Below are positions 30,582 through 43,679 of a stretch of DNA of 64,000 nucleotides, piece after piece. This stretch comes from Palaemon carinicauda (Eukaryota; Arthropoda; Malacostraca; Decapoda; Palaemonidae): NCBI RefSeq assembly GCF_036898095.1, contig NC_090768.1, positions 43,721,991-43,785,990 on the forward strand. The letters are read 5' to 3'. The notes beneath the pieces are model-generated. The model was not told the DNA's origin. It was given only the letters and a program-made list of their open reading frames with translations, and did no database searches. The translations under genes were made by a program, and so were the position numbers. Numbering within the stretch: the stretch's first letter is position 1; each line of letters starts with the position of its first letter.

Positions 30582-31410
30582 AACACGAACCGTTCTATTT
30601 ACATGATCCTATTTCAAATGTGTCTTATCCAAGCTCTAGAATTATTCTATGAGATGTAAGAGAGGGGTATGGCTATGGTATAGTGATAGAATTCATTTTA
30701 AGATCGCAATGAAGGCTGTTGGGAAGAAGACCAGAAAGCTTAGTGACAAGTTTGTGATTCTCTATTACCCAGTGAAATTTCTCCTTGATATTTTGGCCTT
30801 TTTTTATTTAAAAAAGTTATTACAATTAAGTATTGAAGTAATTAAGGTTTTTATTAAAATTTTGTTCATTGCTTTGAATCTTACCTATGGTTTTTCTTGT
30901 TGAATCCAAAACTCTTATGGAGGTTGGTAAGTGATGGAATGAGCCTCACTTTATGTACCCTTCCGTAAGGTTATGTGGGAAGTCTGGCATTCTAAACTAA
31001 TTTGTTTTAAATCACATTGTTGCCCTCAATATGAAACAAAGGTAAGGAGGAACTTTGTCTACTGAAAGTTCTGTAGCCTAATCACTGAACATCTAGCACA
31101 GAAACAAATCTCAAATTTAAGCAGAAGACATACCTGCATATGCTTGACTTGTCTGACAAATATAAAAGTACTCATAATGAAACACAAAATGTTGAGTCGT
31201 GCATCAAGTGAAGAAGTATGTCTACAGAACGAGACTGACACTTCAGATATGAATTGTACACGCGATGACATGTTTACCATACAGCACCATAGCTGGTGTG
31301 GGAATTATCTTAATTCTTAAGTGATAAATGCTAAAGTGCGCTTTGTTGAGAAAGCACAATAAACTAGATTTTGAAATGAATTTTATTTGTAAGATTCTAA
31401 TTTTTTTAAA
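30582..31410 (+). other. Rab8 intron 3 sequence, no gene recognised
   Basis: AT-rich intron DNA between DIRS C and the nested Tigger element. Open frames at 30649 and 31059 (minus) show no recognisable domain. Confidence 0.45.
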
Positions 31411-32254
31411 TACAGTAATCCCTCACCTATCGTGGTTAATGGGGACCAGAACTGACCGCGAAGTAGGTTCCCTCCCTATTTTTGGAATACGTACAATTTT
31501 TCCGTTCATGTACATGTACATGAGATACTACCACTAGAGAGGTATTGGATCCTTTGACTGGCCAGACAGTAATGCATTGGATCCCTCTCTCTGGTCACGG
31601 CTTATTTTTTCTTTGCCTACACTTACACAGAATAGTCTGGCTTATTCTTTACATATTCTCATACACCTGACAACAATGAGATACTTAACACTTCTTCACC
31701 AAAGGGGTTAATTACTGTACTGCAATTTGTTCAGTGTACTTTCCTCTTGGTAAGGGTAGAAGAGACTCTTTAGCTATGGTAAGCAGCTCTTCTAGGAGAA
31801 GGTCACTCCAAAATTAAACCATTGTTCTCTAGTCTTTGGTAGTGCCATAGCCTCTGTACTATGGTCTTCCACTGTCTTGGGTTAGAGTTCTCTTGCTTGA
31901 GGGTACACTCGGGCACACTATTCTATCTTATTATTTTTTTTCTTCCTCTTGTTTTTTTTAAATGGTGTGTTGGGCCATGGATACCTGGTGGTTTATCAAG
32001 AGGTTGTCTTTTCCTTTTTGATTCTTTTTCTTCTCAAAAACCATCCTTACTGTCCTCCCTTCAGTTGAAGTGGCTATCCTGGAGGGTATTTAGCCTTGCA
32101 TGGTGTATCGGCTCCTCAATGTTGACCAGTTTTTCCGACTTTTTACTATAGTCTATGGGTATCATCAATCACTTTATTTATAATTCTGTACATATTGTTT
32201 TTGTTATAATTCTTGTTAATCTAGTTTTTAAGTGTGATGTCTCTTTTTTTTTTA

Positions 32255-33415
32255 TTTCTATTAATTGTTATGCTGTTTGGAGATATTGAACGAAATCCGG
32301 GACCTGTACGTCCTAGATTTTGTCAATGTCGTCTTCTGTATTGCAATATTCGTGGTCTTCATGCAAATATCCAAGACCTTACAGTTGTGTCCAGACAGTA
32401 TGATATTCTTTGGTTTCTAATTTGAGACACTCATCTGAGCTCCTTGTAACTGGTGTTAAGAAGCCAATAATGTTGAAACATGATGCCATCCCTAGGGCCA
32501 GGGGAATGGCGGTGTATATTAGGACCGAGTACCCTGCTTCTCATAAGTCCTGCTATCAATGTGGATGTCATGAGGTTCAGGTAATAAAAGTTTGTGGCAG
32601 GCATAACCACTTTTATTTGTGTTCGATCTACCGGAATCCAGACATGGATGATTCTATCTTCGATTGTCTTCTTACCATTATGGCTAAGATATAAGATGAT
32701 AGAAAGGCTTCTTTTGTCTTTGTTGGTGATTTTAATGCTCACCATAGGGAGTGGTTAAGTTCTATTTCTCCTACGGATCGCCATGGCTTAAGAGCTTTAG
32801 ACTTTGCCTCTGAATCAGGCTGTGAGTAAATCATAAATGAAGCTACTCACAGGTCTGGTAATTGCTTGGACCTCGTATACACTGACTCCCCTGGCGTTAT
32901 AACTAGTAAGGTTGGTTCTCCAGTCGGGACATCTGATCATGCCTTGATTTCATTAGTAGTGAAGACTGAGCACCTGTCCCTGATATATCATACTCTTGTA
33001 AAATTTATATGAAATCATAAGCAGACTGCAATGGGATTTTGCATGATCTTTTGTGCTTGAATTGGTCACAATTATATAGTAGTTGTCCCTTTGAATGAGA
33101 ATCTAGTTAACATAATTGATAGGCATATCCCTTCTCGTGTGCTAAGCTTAGTGTGAAGGACAAACCATGGTTCAATGATGATTGTAGACATGCTTATTTG
33201 GAGAAGCAGGAGGCCTATCACCTTTGGAAGAGTAACTGATCAGATTTGACCTGGAACAACTATACTCAGCTTCGAGCTTTTGCTCAGAGAGTTTATTCCT
33301 CAGTCACTCACTGTCCAAAGGAAAAGGCAACCCTTTTGGCTGATGTTTTTGACAGTAAACAGAGTAATGAAAAACTTGAACTTCCTCATTCCTGTTTTCC
33401 TGAGGCTAAACTAAC
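32255..33415 (+). pseudogene. LINE endonuclease region, broken
   Basis: An APE-type endonuclease start is visible: ERNPGP, then LLYCNIRGLHAN. After a frame change it continues as AVYIRTEYPASH, VCGRHNHFYLCSIYRNPDM, FVGDFNAHHREW and GNCLDLVYTDSP, then GTSDHALISLVV. These are the N, YRxP, GDFNAHH and SDH motifs of the endonuclease. In-frame stops fall near 32424, 32692 and 32827. The linker ends at EAKLT, exactly where the TIR element is inserted. Confidence 0.82.
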
Positions 33416-33909
33416 TACAGTAGGGTCCCGAATTAAGCGTGTTCGAATTACACGATTCCCCTTTTCCACGATCGCTATTTTTCAAAAATAAATTTTCTGT
33501 ATCCACGAGGCTGTTCAAAGTTCGCGAGTCAAGCACTACAAAATGTATCAAATCTATAGTCTTTTTAAGTATATTGGTAGCCCTAAATACGGTGATTTAT
33601 AATAAATGTTACAAAACAATATTAACATTACATTTCATTAACATAATTTCATAATGAATAGCCTATTTAAGGATAAAATTCCACATCAACAATGAAATCA
33701 ACTGTTAACTGTGCGAGTCCAGCTGACAAAATGTAAACAGAAATGTGGTTACGTTCTCGGCAATCTTTATCTTTCTCCAACCTTACGATAATTGTAATGG
33801 TAGTGTTAATGATGGTATATTAAAGCATTATTTTTGTTTAGTACAGTATATTTAAAAGCCTTATTTTTCCCTCTGGGCGTTCAAGGTTTTCACGAGTAGA
33901 CTGGGTTCG

Positions 33910-34092
33910 TTTATCGGCAGTGAATAGCCTAAACTTCGGTAACGAGTCGTCAATATTTTGTCATATTTTAAACAGTAGGCTATACATTTGATTTGCAAAC
34001 ATTGGTTTTGTAGAGTAGACGGTAAAATAAAATCTAGAGAGAGAGAGAGAGATTTGCAAACATTGGTTTTGTAGAGTAGACGGTAAAATAAA

Positions 34093-34143
<51 letters not shown>

Positions 34144-34150
34144 ATGGCAG

Positions 34151-34216
<66 letters not shown>

Positions 34217-34336
34217 TTTATTTTACCGTCTACTCTACAAAACCAATGTTTGCAAATCAAATGTATACTGTTTAAAATATGACAAAATATTGACGACTCG
34301 TTACCGAAGTTTAGGCTATTCACTGCCGATAAACGA
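33910..34336. repeat. Large inverted repeat with GA and CT arms
   Basis: The left arm (ttatcggcagtgaatagcct onward) is complemented by the right arm ending at 34336. The tip is (GA)n at 34094-34139 facing (CT)n at 34152-34213, so transcripts could fold into a long near-perfect hairpin. Within the left arm a 62-base stretch (gatttgcaaacattggtttt and following) is tandemly duplicated. Confidence 0.88.
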
Positions 34337-34693
34337 TAACAAACCCTTTAATGCAAACTAACTGTATCCTTTGATATTCCTCTATATTTATCACGAATTC
34401 CTTCTATACCTCCTCAGACACTCTTATTTCAAATATCTAAATTATTCTTATCACAACTAACACCATCTAGTCATTTTCATTCCATTATATCTATTATTCC
34501 TCTGGATCTTATTCCCTTTCCTTATTCTGTTTATTCGATGGGATTCGTTTTTCCCTTTACCGTCTTTCAGAATCTATTTTTAGCCACTGGCAACCAAATC
34601 CCCCCTTCCCCCGTCTCCTACCGTCTCCCCTGCGAGTCCACCCACCCACCTTCATCCTCCCCTGTTCTAGGTCTGTAACCTTCTGCGTCATAA

Positions 34694-34694
<1 letters not shown>

Positions 34695-34763
<69 letters not shown>
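34695..34763 (+). repeat. CT microsatellite
   Basis: An uninterrupted (CT)n tract of about 69 bases within the TIR element. Confidence 0.95.
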
Positions 34764-34769
<6 letters not shown>

Positions 34770-35216
34770 CAATACTTACAAATAGATGAAGAAACCAAAA
34801 TCGGTTTTCTTGAAGTGTCAATTAATTACAAAACGAAAAAATTATACCGTGTATACATCCATTTCAATCATAGCTTATAATACGATAACCGATTTCGTCC
34901 GCAAACCACTATTTTTTAGGAAACACCATTCTATTCCAGAAAATTTTTACTCTTTAAATGTCAATTGCGCTATAATAAAACATGTACTTATGTTGTAAAA
35001 TTTCGGGTGTGTTTTAAAAATCGAGTATTGCTAACTTATTTTTGTTTAACTTTTGGCTGTGATCACATCAGCTGATGTCTAGCTTCCGCGCGAATACAAT
35101 AACAAAGAATTGTTTACACCATTTCTTAACTTATTCAAACCATCTATACAGTTAATATTACATAAACACCAATGTGTTATAACCTATCATATTTATTGTT
35201 TAGTACTTTAAAACCA

Positions 35217-35317
<101 letters not shown>

Positions 35318-36455
35318 GAACGTTATAGCGGTAACCTAATTGTTCGGTGACTTTAAAAATAGGCCTAGTACTTTCTTCTTTACCTTTTTTGCATATGGAT
35401 CCATAATTGAGGTGGGTACAAGTTGACTTATAACTGAAGTTAGGAAAAGTATTTTGGATATGGAAAAGACAATTATCTTTCGTAACAGTTTAGAATTATC
35501 GTAAGTTATCACTGTCATTAGCGGCAGTTTGCTATTGTGGATTAAACGCATAAGGAAAAAAAAATTTCCAGCTTTGCTACGAATTTAGGAATTTATATGG
35601 ATACGGTAAGTAAAATCTTTGTAATAACATAATGTTTACTAAATGTTTGTAATATCATTAGTTATGACTTAGATCATGTGTGTTTAATGCATTCGTTTGT
35701 TTATTATGATCGAAGATGGAGCGTAAACAAATGGAAGGTTTCCGTTTCAGGCGGCATCATAAAGAAAAACATTTCATAAATGGCATTCATTTCATTTATT
35801 TGAAAGTTCTAATAAAGAATAATTAGAACATTGGTAATAACAAATTCAACATATAATCTATACTTGGTAAAATTGCTGTCAATTCAAAAACACAGATGTA
35901 TAAATGCGTCTGTTTCTTCGTTGTGATCAGAGTTAAACGTAAACAAAACATTGGTTGTCGTTTTCTATTCTGCTTTTTAGCGTGTTTAGGAAACGCATGA
36001 TATAAAATCGCCTTTATTTTGATAATTCTGGATTTTCAATCATACAACAAGCTAGTCTATAGAGTGATGGTTTTGCTATTCACCAGTTGTATTATACAAT
36101 AGATATGACAAACATTAAAATTTGTCTGTATTTTGGGTTGTGTTGTAACGGGAAATATATGGTGTTTACACCTATCCTGGTTATAATTTTAACCATTTTT
36201 CAAGTTATTAGAACTTTAAAGTATATTAAATGTTTTATTTATTTACAAAAACAATTTGATATTATAAAGAAATACAGTATAGTACAAAGAAAGTATTGGA
36301 AATGGGTAGTAAACACATTTGAATAGGCAAATTGCTGGTTGCCATGGCCACAATGGAACTATTTCTGTTAGTTGTGTGTTTCGAAATTCGCGATTTTCCA
36401 TTTACACGAGGTCATTAATCGACCAAATTCTCGCATAATTCGGGACCCTACTGTA

Positions 36456-37978
36456 GTTTAGCTTTTCGATCTCGTGAGATTAAAGCTCTGTTGGTGGACC
36501 TTGATGCTTATGGAGGTGTAGACCCAAATGGTATTTTTCCTTTGTTTTTTATAAAGACAGCAGATTTCTTACCTCCAAAGTTATGTTATTTTGCGCAAGT
36601 TAACAAGAAGAGGAGCTTTTATTACTTATTGGAGAATTGGTAATGTTACTCCTCTATGTAAATGTGTTTGTGGTAGCTCAAGTCCCACTGATTAATGCCC
36701 AATTTCCATAACTCCCATATTATTTAAAGTTTTTGAACGTCTTCTGGCAAAACGTCTTAATAGGTTTGCTGAAGGTAATCACCTACTTCCTAGTTTGCAA
36801 TTTGGTTTTTGTAAAGGCCTTGGAGCATGTGATGCCCTTCTTTTAATCTCCAATGCTGTACAGAAATCCCTTGATTGTGGTCAGGAAGTTCTTATGATTG
36901 GCCTTGATTTTAGTGTTGCCTTTGACCGTGTTAATCATGAGGCCCTTGTTTTCAAACTGAAACAGTTGGGAGTGGGTGGGTTGTTTCTTAGCATTATTAT
37001 TGATTTCTTAAGTAATAGATCTCAAAGAGTTGTTGTTGATGGGCACCATAGTGAGTATAGGAATGTGATATCCAGTGTTCCACAGGGTAGTGTTCTTGGC
37101 CCTTTACTTTTCATACTACAGTATATACACATGACATGTGGTTTGGCCTAGAAAACAAGCTTGTTACATATGCAGATGATGCTACTCTCTTTGCATCAAT
37201 TCCATCCCCTGAATGTAGATCAGGGGTTGGTGAATCCTTTAATAGAGATTTAGCTAAAATTAGTGCATGGTGCAAATTATGGGGTATGAAGTTGAATCCT
37301 AACAAAACTCAAAGTATGATTGTAAGTAGGTCAAGGACGGTGGCTCCTCAACATCCAGATCTCAGTATTGATAATGTTTCTTTAAATTTGTATGACACTT
37401 TTAAAATTTTAGGTGTAATTCTCAACAGCAAATTTACTTTTGAGGAACACATTAGGACTGTGTCTTCTTCAATTGCACAAAAAATTGGCTTATTGAGAAA
37501 GTCTTTTAAGATTTTCGGTGATCAATCTATTCTGAAGAAGTGTTTTAATTCTTTCATTCTACCTTGTTTTGAGTATTGTTCTCCTGTCTGGTGTTCAGCT
37601 GCTGATTCTCATCTTAATTTGTTGGACAGAAACTTACGGTCTATTAAATTTCTTATTCCTGATCTAGATATTAATCTCTGGCACCGTCGTTCAATTAGTT
37701 CATTATGCATGTTGCATAAGATTTTTCTTAACTCTGACCATCCTTTACATTCAGATCTCCCTGGACAATTCTATCCTGTTCGTAATACTAGGCAGGCAGT
37801 TAATTCTAATAGCCAGGCCTTCTCCATCATGAGGCTCAATACTACACAGTATTCTAGAAGTTTTATTCCAGCTGTTACCAAGTTGTGGAATGATCTTCCT
37901 AATCGGGTAGTTGAATCAGTAGAACTTCGAAAGTTCAAAGTTGGAGCAAATGTTTTTATGTTGACCAGGCTGACATGA
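36456..37978 (+). pseudogene. LINE reverse transcriptase region, broken
   Basis: It continues the LINE protein from LAFRSREIKALL. From 36795 it gives FGFCKGLGACDALL, GLDFSVAFDRVNHEAL (motif A), VPQGSVLGPLLF (motif B) and, after a frameshift near 37130, VTYADDATLFASIP (motif C) and LGVILNSKFTFEEHI. It ends KLWNDLPNRVVES, FKVGANVFML at 37978. A stop near 36640 and the frameshift show it is dead. Confidence 0.87.
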
Positions 37979-38686
37979 GTCTTTTTATTGTTTATATGTG
38001 ACATATCTGTTTTTTACGTTGTTAATAGTTTATATATGACATATCTGTTTTGACGCTGTTACCTTTTTTAGAATGATATATTGTTAATTTATTCTCATCA
38101 TTTATTTTATTTCCTTATTTCCTTTCCTCACTGGGCTATTTTTCCCTGTTGGAGCCCTTGGGGTTATAGCATCTTGCTTTTCCAACTAGGGTTGTAGCTC
38201 TGCTAGTAATAATAATAATAATAATATAATAACTAGGTGTGTTTATTAACCCTATAAATGCATATATTATCATTAGAACATTAAAGAATCATGTAAATAA
38301 ATATTGATAATGTAAATTATATACTGTACATAAAATAAAGCACTGTACTGTATAAATACTGTAATATAAATACAGTACAGTATTTAATACATTACGTATA
38401 CTGTATGTACATTTACATTTATACATCACATACATATACCAAGGCACTTCTCCCAATTTTGGGGGGTAGCCGACATCAACAAATGAAACAAAAACAAAAA
38501 GGGGACCTCTACTCTCTACGTTCCTCCAGCCTAACAAGGGACTCAACCGAGTTCAGCCGGTACTGCCAAGGTGCCACAGCCCACCCTCCCACATTATCCA
38601 CCACAGATGAAGCTTCATAATGCTGAATCCCCTACTGCTGCTACCTCCGCGGTCATCTAAGGCATCGGAGGCAGCAGCAGGGCCTA

Positions 38687-40276
38687 CCGGAACTGCGTCA
38701 CAATCGCTCGCCATTCATTCCTATTTCTAGCACGCTCTCTTGCCTCTCTCACATCTATCCTCCTATCACCCAGAGCTTCCTTCATTCCATCCATCCACCC
38801 AAACCTTGGCCTTCTCCCATCAACTCTTGCATTCATCACCTTCTTTAGCAGACAGCCATTTTCCATTCTCTACAGGGCCAAACCACCTCAACACATTCAT
38901 AACCACTCTAGCTGCTAACTCATTTCTTACACCCGTTCTCTCACCACTTCGTTCCTAACCCCATCTACTCGAGATACACCAGCCAAACTCCTTAGACACT
39001 TCATCTCAAACACATTCAATTTCTGTCTCTCCGTCACTTTCATTCCCCACAACTCCGATCCATACATCACAGTTGGTACAATCACTTTCTCATATAGAAC
39101 TCTTTACATTCATGCCCAACCCTCTATTTTTTACTACTCCCTTAACTGCCCCCAACACTTTGCAACCTTCATTCACTCTCTGACGTACATCTGCTTCCAC
39201 TCCACTATTTGCTGCAACAACAGACCCCAACCCCAAGTACTTAAACTGATCCACTTCCTCAAGTAACTCTCCATTCAACATGACATTCAACCTTGCACCA
39301 CCTTCCCTTCTCATACATCTCATAACCTTACTTTTACTCACATTAACTCTCAACTTCCTTCTCTCACACACCCTTCCAAATTCTGTCACTAATCGGCCAA
39401 GCTTCTCTTTTGTGTCTGCAACCAGTACAGTATCATCCGCAAACAACAATTTGATTTATCTCCCATTCATGGTCATTCTCGTCTACCAGTTTTAATCCTC
39501 GTCCAAGCACTCAAGCATTCACCTCTCTCACCACTCCATCAACATACAAGTTAAACAACCACGGTGACATCACACATCCCTGTCTCACCCCCACTCTCAC
39601 CGGAAACCAATCACTCACTTCATTTCCTATCCTAACAGATGCTTTACTACCTTTGTAGAAACTTTTCACTGCTTGCAACAACCTTCCACCAACTCCATAT
39701 AACCTCATCACATTCCATATTGCTTCCCTATCAACTCTATCATACGCTTTCTCCAGATCCATAAACGCAACATACACCTCCTTACCTTTTGCTAAATATT
39801 TCTCGCATATCTGCCTTACTGTAAAAATCTGATTCATACAACCCCTACTTCTTCTAAAACCACCCTGTATTTCTGAGATTGCATTCTCTGTTTTATCCTT
39901 AATCCTATTAATCATTACTCTACCATACAATTTTCTAACTACGCTTAACAAACTAATACCTCTTGAATTACAACACTCAAGCACATCTCCCTTACCCTTA
40001 TATAGTGGTACAATGCATGCACAAACCCAATCTACTGGTACCATTGACAACACAAAACACATATTAAACAATCTCACCAACCATTCAAGTACAGTCACAC
40101 CCCCTTCCTTCAACATCTCAGCTCTCACACCATCCATACCAGACGCTTTTCCTACTCTCGTTTCATCTAGTGCTCTCCTCACTTCATCTATTGTAATCTC
40201 TCTCTCATTCTCATCTCCCATCTGTGGTACCTCAACACCTGCAACAGCAATTATATCTGCCTCCCTATTATCCTCA
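38687..40276 (-). pseudogene. RTE-type reverse transcriptase, main part
   Basis: Read on the minus strand: EITIDEVRRALDETRVGKA, GMDGVRAEML, VPLYKGKGD, GISLLSVVRKLYGR, QGGFRRSRGCMNQIF, FMDLEKAYDRVDR (motif A), VRQGCVMSPWLFNLY (motif B). After a frame change comes LLFADDTVLVADT (motif C) and FKYLGLGSVV. Near 38687 it ends RARNRNEWRAIV, typical of the RTE C-terminus. Frame changes at about 39450-39510 and 39090 inactivate it. Confidence 0.85.
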
Positions 40277-40281
40277 ACATT

Positions 40282-40855
40282 GGATCCTTCTCTTTTGTTA
40301 CGGTTCTTTCTCTTTGCCTACACATACGCCGAATAGTCTGGCCTATTCTTAACAGATTCTCTTCTGTCCTCACACACCTGACAACACTGAGGTTACTGAA
40401 CAATTCTTCTTCGCTCAAGGGGTTAACTACTGCACTGTATTTGTTCTGTGGCTACTTTCCTCTTGGTAAGGGTAGAAGAGACTCTTTAGCTATGGTAAGC
40501 AGCTCTTCTAGGAGAAGGACACTCCAAAATCAAACCATTGTTCTCTAGTCTTGGGTAGTGCCATAGCCTCTGTACCATGGTCTTACACTGCCTTGGGTTA
40601 GAGTTCTCTTGCTTGAGGGTACACTCGGGCGCACTTTTCTATCTATTTTATCTTCCTCTTGTTCTGTTAAAGTTTTTATAGTTTAAATAGGAAATATTTA
40701 TTTTAATATTGTTACTATTCCTAAATTATTTTATTTTTCCTTATTTCATTATTTCCTTTCCTCACTGGGCTATTTTCCCTGTTGGGGCCCCTGGGCTTAT
40801 AGCATTGTGCTTTTCCAACTAGGGTTGTAGCTTAGCATTTAATAATAATAATAAT
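40282..40855 (+). repeat. Short LINE-derived repeat, second copy
   Basis: The same leader-to-tail fusion as at 72-648, missing the first 60 or so bases (starts tggatccttctcttttgtta) and ending in an AAT tail. It is inserted in the antisense RTE LINE. Confidence 0.75.
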
Positions 40856-40858
40856 AAT

Positions 40859-41153
40859 AGTGCCATAGCCTCTGTACCTTGGTCTTCCACTGTCTTGGGT
40901 TAGAGTTCTCTTGCTTGAGGGTATAATCAGGCACACTATTCTATCTGGTTTCTCTTCCTCTTGTTTTGTTAAAGTTTTCATAGTTTATATTGGAAATATT
41001 TATTTTAATGTTGTTACTCTTCTAGAAATATTTTATGTTTCCTTCTTTCCTTTCTTACTGTGCTATTTTCCCTGTTGGGGCCCCTGGGCTTATAGCATTC
41101 TGCTTTTCCAACTAGGGTTGTAGCTTAGCAAATAATAATAATAATAATAATAA
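40859..41153 (+). repeat. Short LINE-derived repeat, 5'-truncated third copy
   Basis: It starts at tgccatagcctctgtacctt and ends in an AAT tail, directly after the tail of the previous copy. The head-to-tail arrangement suggests insertion into the first copy's AAT tract or a tandem event. Confidence 0.75.
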
Positions 41154-41164
41154 TAATTCAGTAA

Positions 41165-41625
41165 ACTTTCAAAATATTCCGCCCATCTTTTCCTTGCCTC
41201 CTCTCCTTTTAACAACCTTCCATTTCCATCTTTCACTGTCTCTTCAATTCTTGAGCCAGCCTTCCTTACTCTCTTCACTTCTTTCCAAAACTTCTTCTTA
41301 TTCTCTTCATATGAATGACCTAATCCCTGACCCCATCTCAGGTCAGCTGCCCTCTTTGCCTCACGTACCTTGCGCTTTATTTCCACATTTTTCTCTCTAT
41401 ATTTTTCATACTTCTCTATACTATTACTCTGCAGCCATTCTTCAAAAGCCCTCTTTTTCTCTTCCACTTTTACCTTCACTGCCCTTCCTCATGCTGCCTC
41501 CAACAACCTTCTTGCCACACACATCACTTGCAATCCCAACAAAATTTTCTTTTACTAACTTCCACTCCTCCTCTAAATTGCCACTTTCTCTTACTTTCAC
41601 TTCGTCATATGTCATTTTCAACCTT
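41165..41625 (-). pseudogene. RTE-type LINE, linker before RT
   Basis: On the minus strand the pieces SGNLEEEWKLVKENFVG, KKRAFEEWLQSNSIEKYEKY and KRAADLRWGQGLGHSYEENK, and then RKRWAEYFESLLN, form the linker between endonuclease and RT of RTE elements. There is one frame change near 41450. Confidence 0.75.
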
Positions 41626-41854
41626 TCCTGATATTTACTTTTTACCCCCGGTGTAAGTGTACATGTACATACATATGTAGATATAAATAGTGTACGTGTA
41701 TATACTGTTTTTAGAACTCTTTTATTCTTGTAACAAGATACGTAACTCACCTCTAACAATGACGATGATCTTGATAAATGACGATCAAACACCTGTGCAG
41801 TGTGATGGAGGTGAAGAGGATGAAGATGATTTACTGCACAGGTTAATGAGAGCT

Positions 41855-42118
41855 TTACTGCTCCTCAGGTGACGCCTCATCGTCAGTTGATAGAGGTGGT
41901 GGATCGTCAATGACAGCTTCCAATAGAGCTGGATAAACTGTAGGAGGCGGCGTAGTGGCTCCGTGGGAAGCCGGAGAGGCAGCAGAAGGAGCATCTGATG
42001 CTTCTGCAGAAGGTTTTCGGCGCACTAGGAACATCGTGATGGGAAGTTGTTGGCGTTTTTTCATCTGAGCAAAGATGCTCTTGTACAACGCCATTACACC
42101 GTCAATACGGTTACTAAA
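41855..42118 (-). pseudogene. Tigger transposase, C-terminal part cut off by DIRS D
   Basis: The minus-strand frame reads SNRIDGVMALYKSIFAQM and ends DDEASPEEQ with a stop at 41855. The 42118 side continues, in frame and without gap, from the transposase at 49436 once DIRS D is removed. The C-terminal tail is Pro/Ser/Ala-rich. Without this piece the larger transposase fragment ends inside the DIRS terminus. Confidence 0.85.
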
Positions 42119-42292
42119 TTTTCAATATTTAACTTAGCCGGTGATTATAATAGCTGCAACTCTGTTGCTCGACAGAAAAACTCTACGTAAAAATTCGCCA
42201 GCGATCGCTACACAGGTAGGGGGTGTACTCAACAGCGCCATCTGTCGTTCAGATACCCATTACTCATTGTAAACAAAGAACTCAATTTTCTC
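42119..42292 (+). repeat. Left inverted terminal repeat of DIRS D
   Basis: It starts ttttcaatatttaacttagc and matches the complement of 49243-49435 through gaactcaattttctc. The left copy has cttagcc where the right copy implies cttaccc, one of few differences. Confidence 0.87.
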
Positions 42293-43488
42293 TCTGTCGG
42301 GCTACCGGCAAGACCTACTAATTCGCTGTTGCTAACTGGATTTGTTTTCACAACTATTTGGTGAAGTACACTATTCTAGTTTTGAGCTTTCGCTATGCAG
42401 GTGTTTTATCTTCATCTTAAAACTTGAACTCGTTTTGGATAGATTTAATTATGGTGACAAAGAGAGTATGGACTTTCTTTCACTTTTAAATGGCCGACCC
42501 TTCCCTTAGACGGAAGTGTGTTTAGGCTTTTAGTAATTATCTTATCACGTTATAGATTTTCCTATATATATTTTATATCTCTCCGCCTTTATTAGGCCTC
42601 TTCGATTAACTTTCCATTTTTTATAAACATATAAAAATAAATTTTAATGCTTTGTTTATATAGACCTTTCCTGAGAGTAGGCGGTCCTAACTAGGAAACC
42701 GAAGTTAATCAACGTTGAGCCCTTTATATCGTCTTTAGCTTTTAAAGAGCTAAGGATTTAAAACTTTTTAAATGTAATTTTTTATGAAAGAATTTCTTTG
42801 ATAGTCTTCGTACTGTTTTCAAAGATGAACTAACGTTTAGTTTTTTATGCTACGCAGTTGTTGACGTTCAGGACGTTCAACATGCGCTCTATCGTTACGA
42901 TAGAGAGAGAGTGTATCACGGTTTCACTTTGCAGTAAGAGTAAATCGATTCTGACGTTTTGTTCATTCTTTCTTAGCTTAAATGTTTTAAATTCTAATTT
43001 AAAGGAACTTTTTATTTGAAAAACCTTTGTTTTTTCCTTTAGTCAAATAACATGTCTTTTTTTGACGATGTATAATTGGGCTCTTCTCTTAGGTGCGAAA
43101 TCAAGAGAGAAAGAGAGAGAGAGATAGAGACGGAGGGAGAGAGAGGAGAGAAAACGTTCCGTTCAAGCGGGTAACGTTGTTCTCGTGTTACTCACGTCCC
43201 TAGTCGCTGTACGGGGAGGAAGGATAAAACGTTTTTGGGTTTTTATTCTCGTCCCCAGGCTATGTGCGGTGAGAGATTGAAAACGTAGTTATATGAACTA
43301 GTGTTTAGTCTCTTTCCCAGCCACTGATTTTTCTTTTTATCTTAAAATATGTTTTCTGTTTTTTGCTGGTATTATGAGCTTGCATTATACGACTAATTTC
43401 GCAATTACTACCTTTTAATGAAGGGTAGAATTGCGTGTTTCAGGTAGAAATAAGTGCAAAACAGAAAATCGAAGTGATAAAGTGATAT

Positions 43489-43575
43489 GCGCAAAGTGTT
43501 ACAGTGTTGCGTCCGAGGCGCAAAGTGTTACAGTGTTGCGTCCGAGGCGCAAAGTGTTACAGTGTTGCGTCCGAG
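43489..43575 (+). repeat. Three tandem 29-base units
   Basis: Three perfect copies of a 29-base unit starting gcgcaaagtgttacagtgtt, at the point where gag sequence resumes. B has the single-copy equivalent (gcgcaaagtatgtcagtgtt). Confidence 0.92.
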
Positions 43576-43679
43576 GGTTCGTCTGTTCGTGCCTGTCGTT
43601 CACCTAGTCCGGGACCTCTTACAAGCTCCCAAGCCCAGGGGAGAAGTAATGTCAAACGACTTATGGGTTCATGTACTGA

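Larger units (their letters stand above)
38404..41657 (-). mobile_element. RTE-type LINE, 5'-truncated, split by two short repeats
   Basis: Minus-strand element running from 41657 (truncated in the endonuclease-RT linker) to its 3' end near 38404 (ccaaggcacttctcccaatt read on the + strand). The RT is of the RTE/BovB-like kind. Two LINE-derived repeats at 40282-41153 interrupt it between residues ESLLN and VEDNREAD. The next interruption-free piece resumes in frame, so they entered a once continuous ORF. Confidence 0.8.

Noticed and set aside
33961..34323. Minus-strand frame with long Glu-Arg and Leu-Ser runs
   Set aside because: It is a translation of GA/CT microsatellites in the hairpin; the same applies to 34557-34772.
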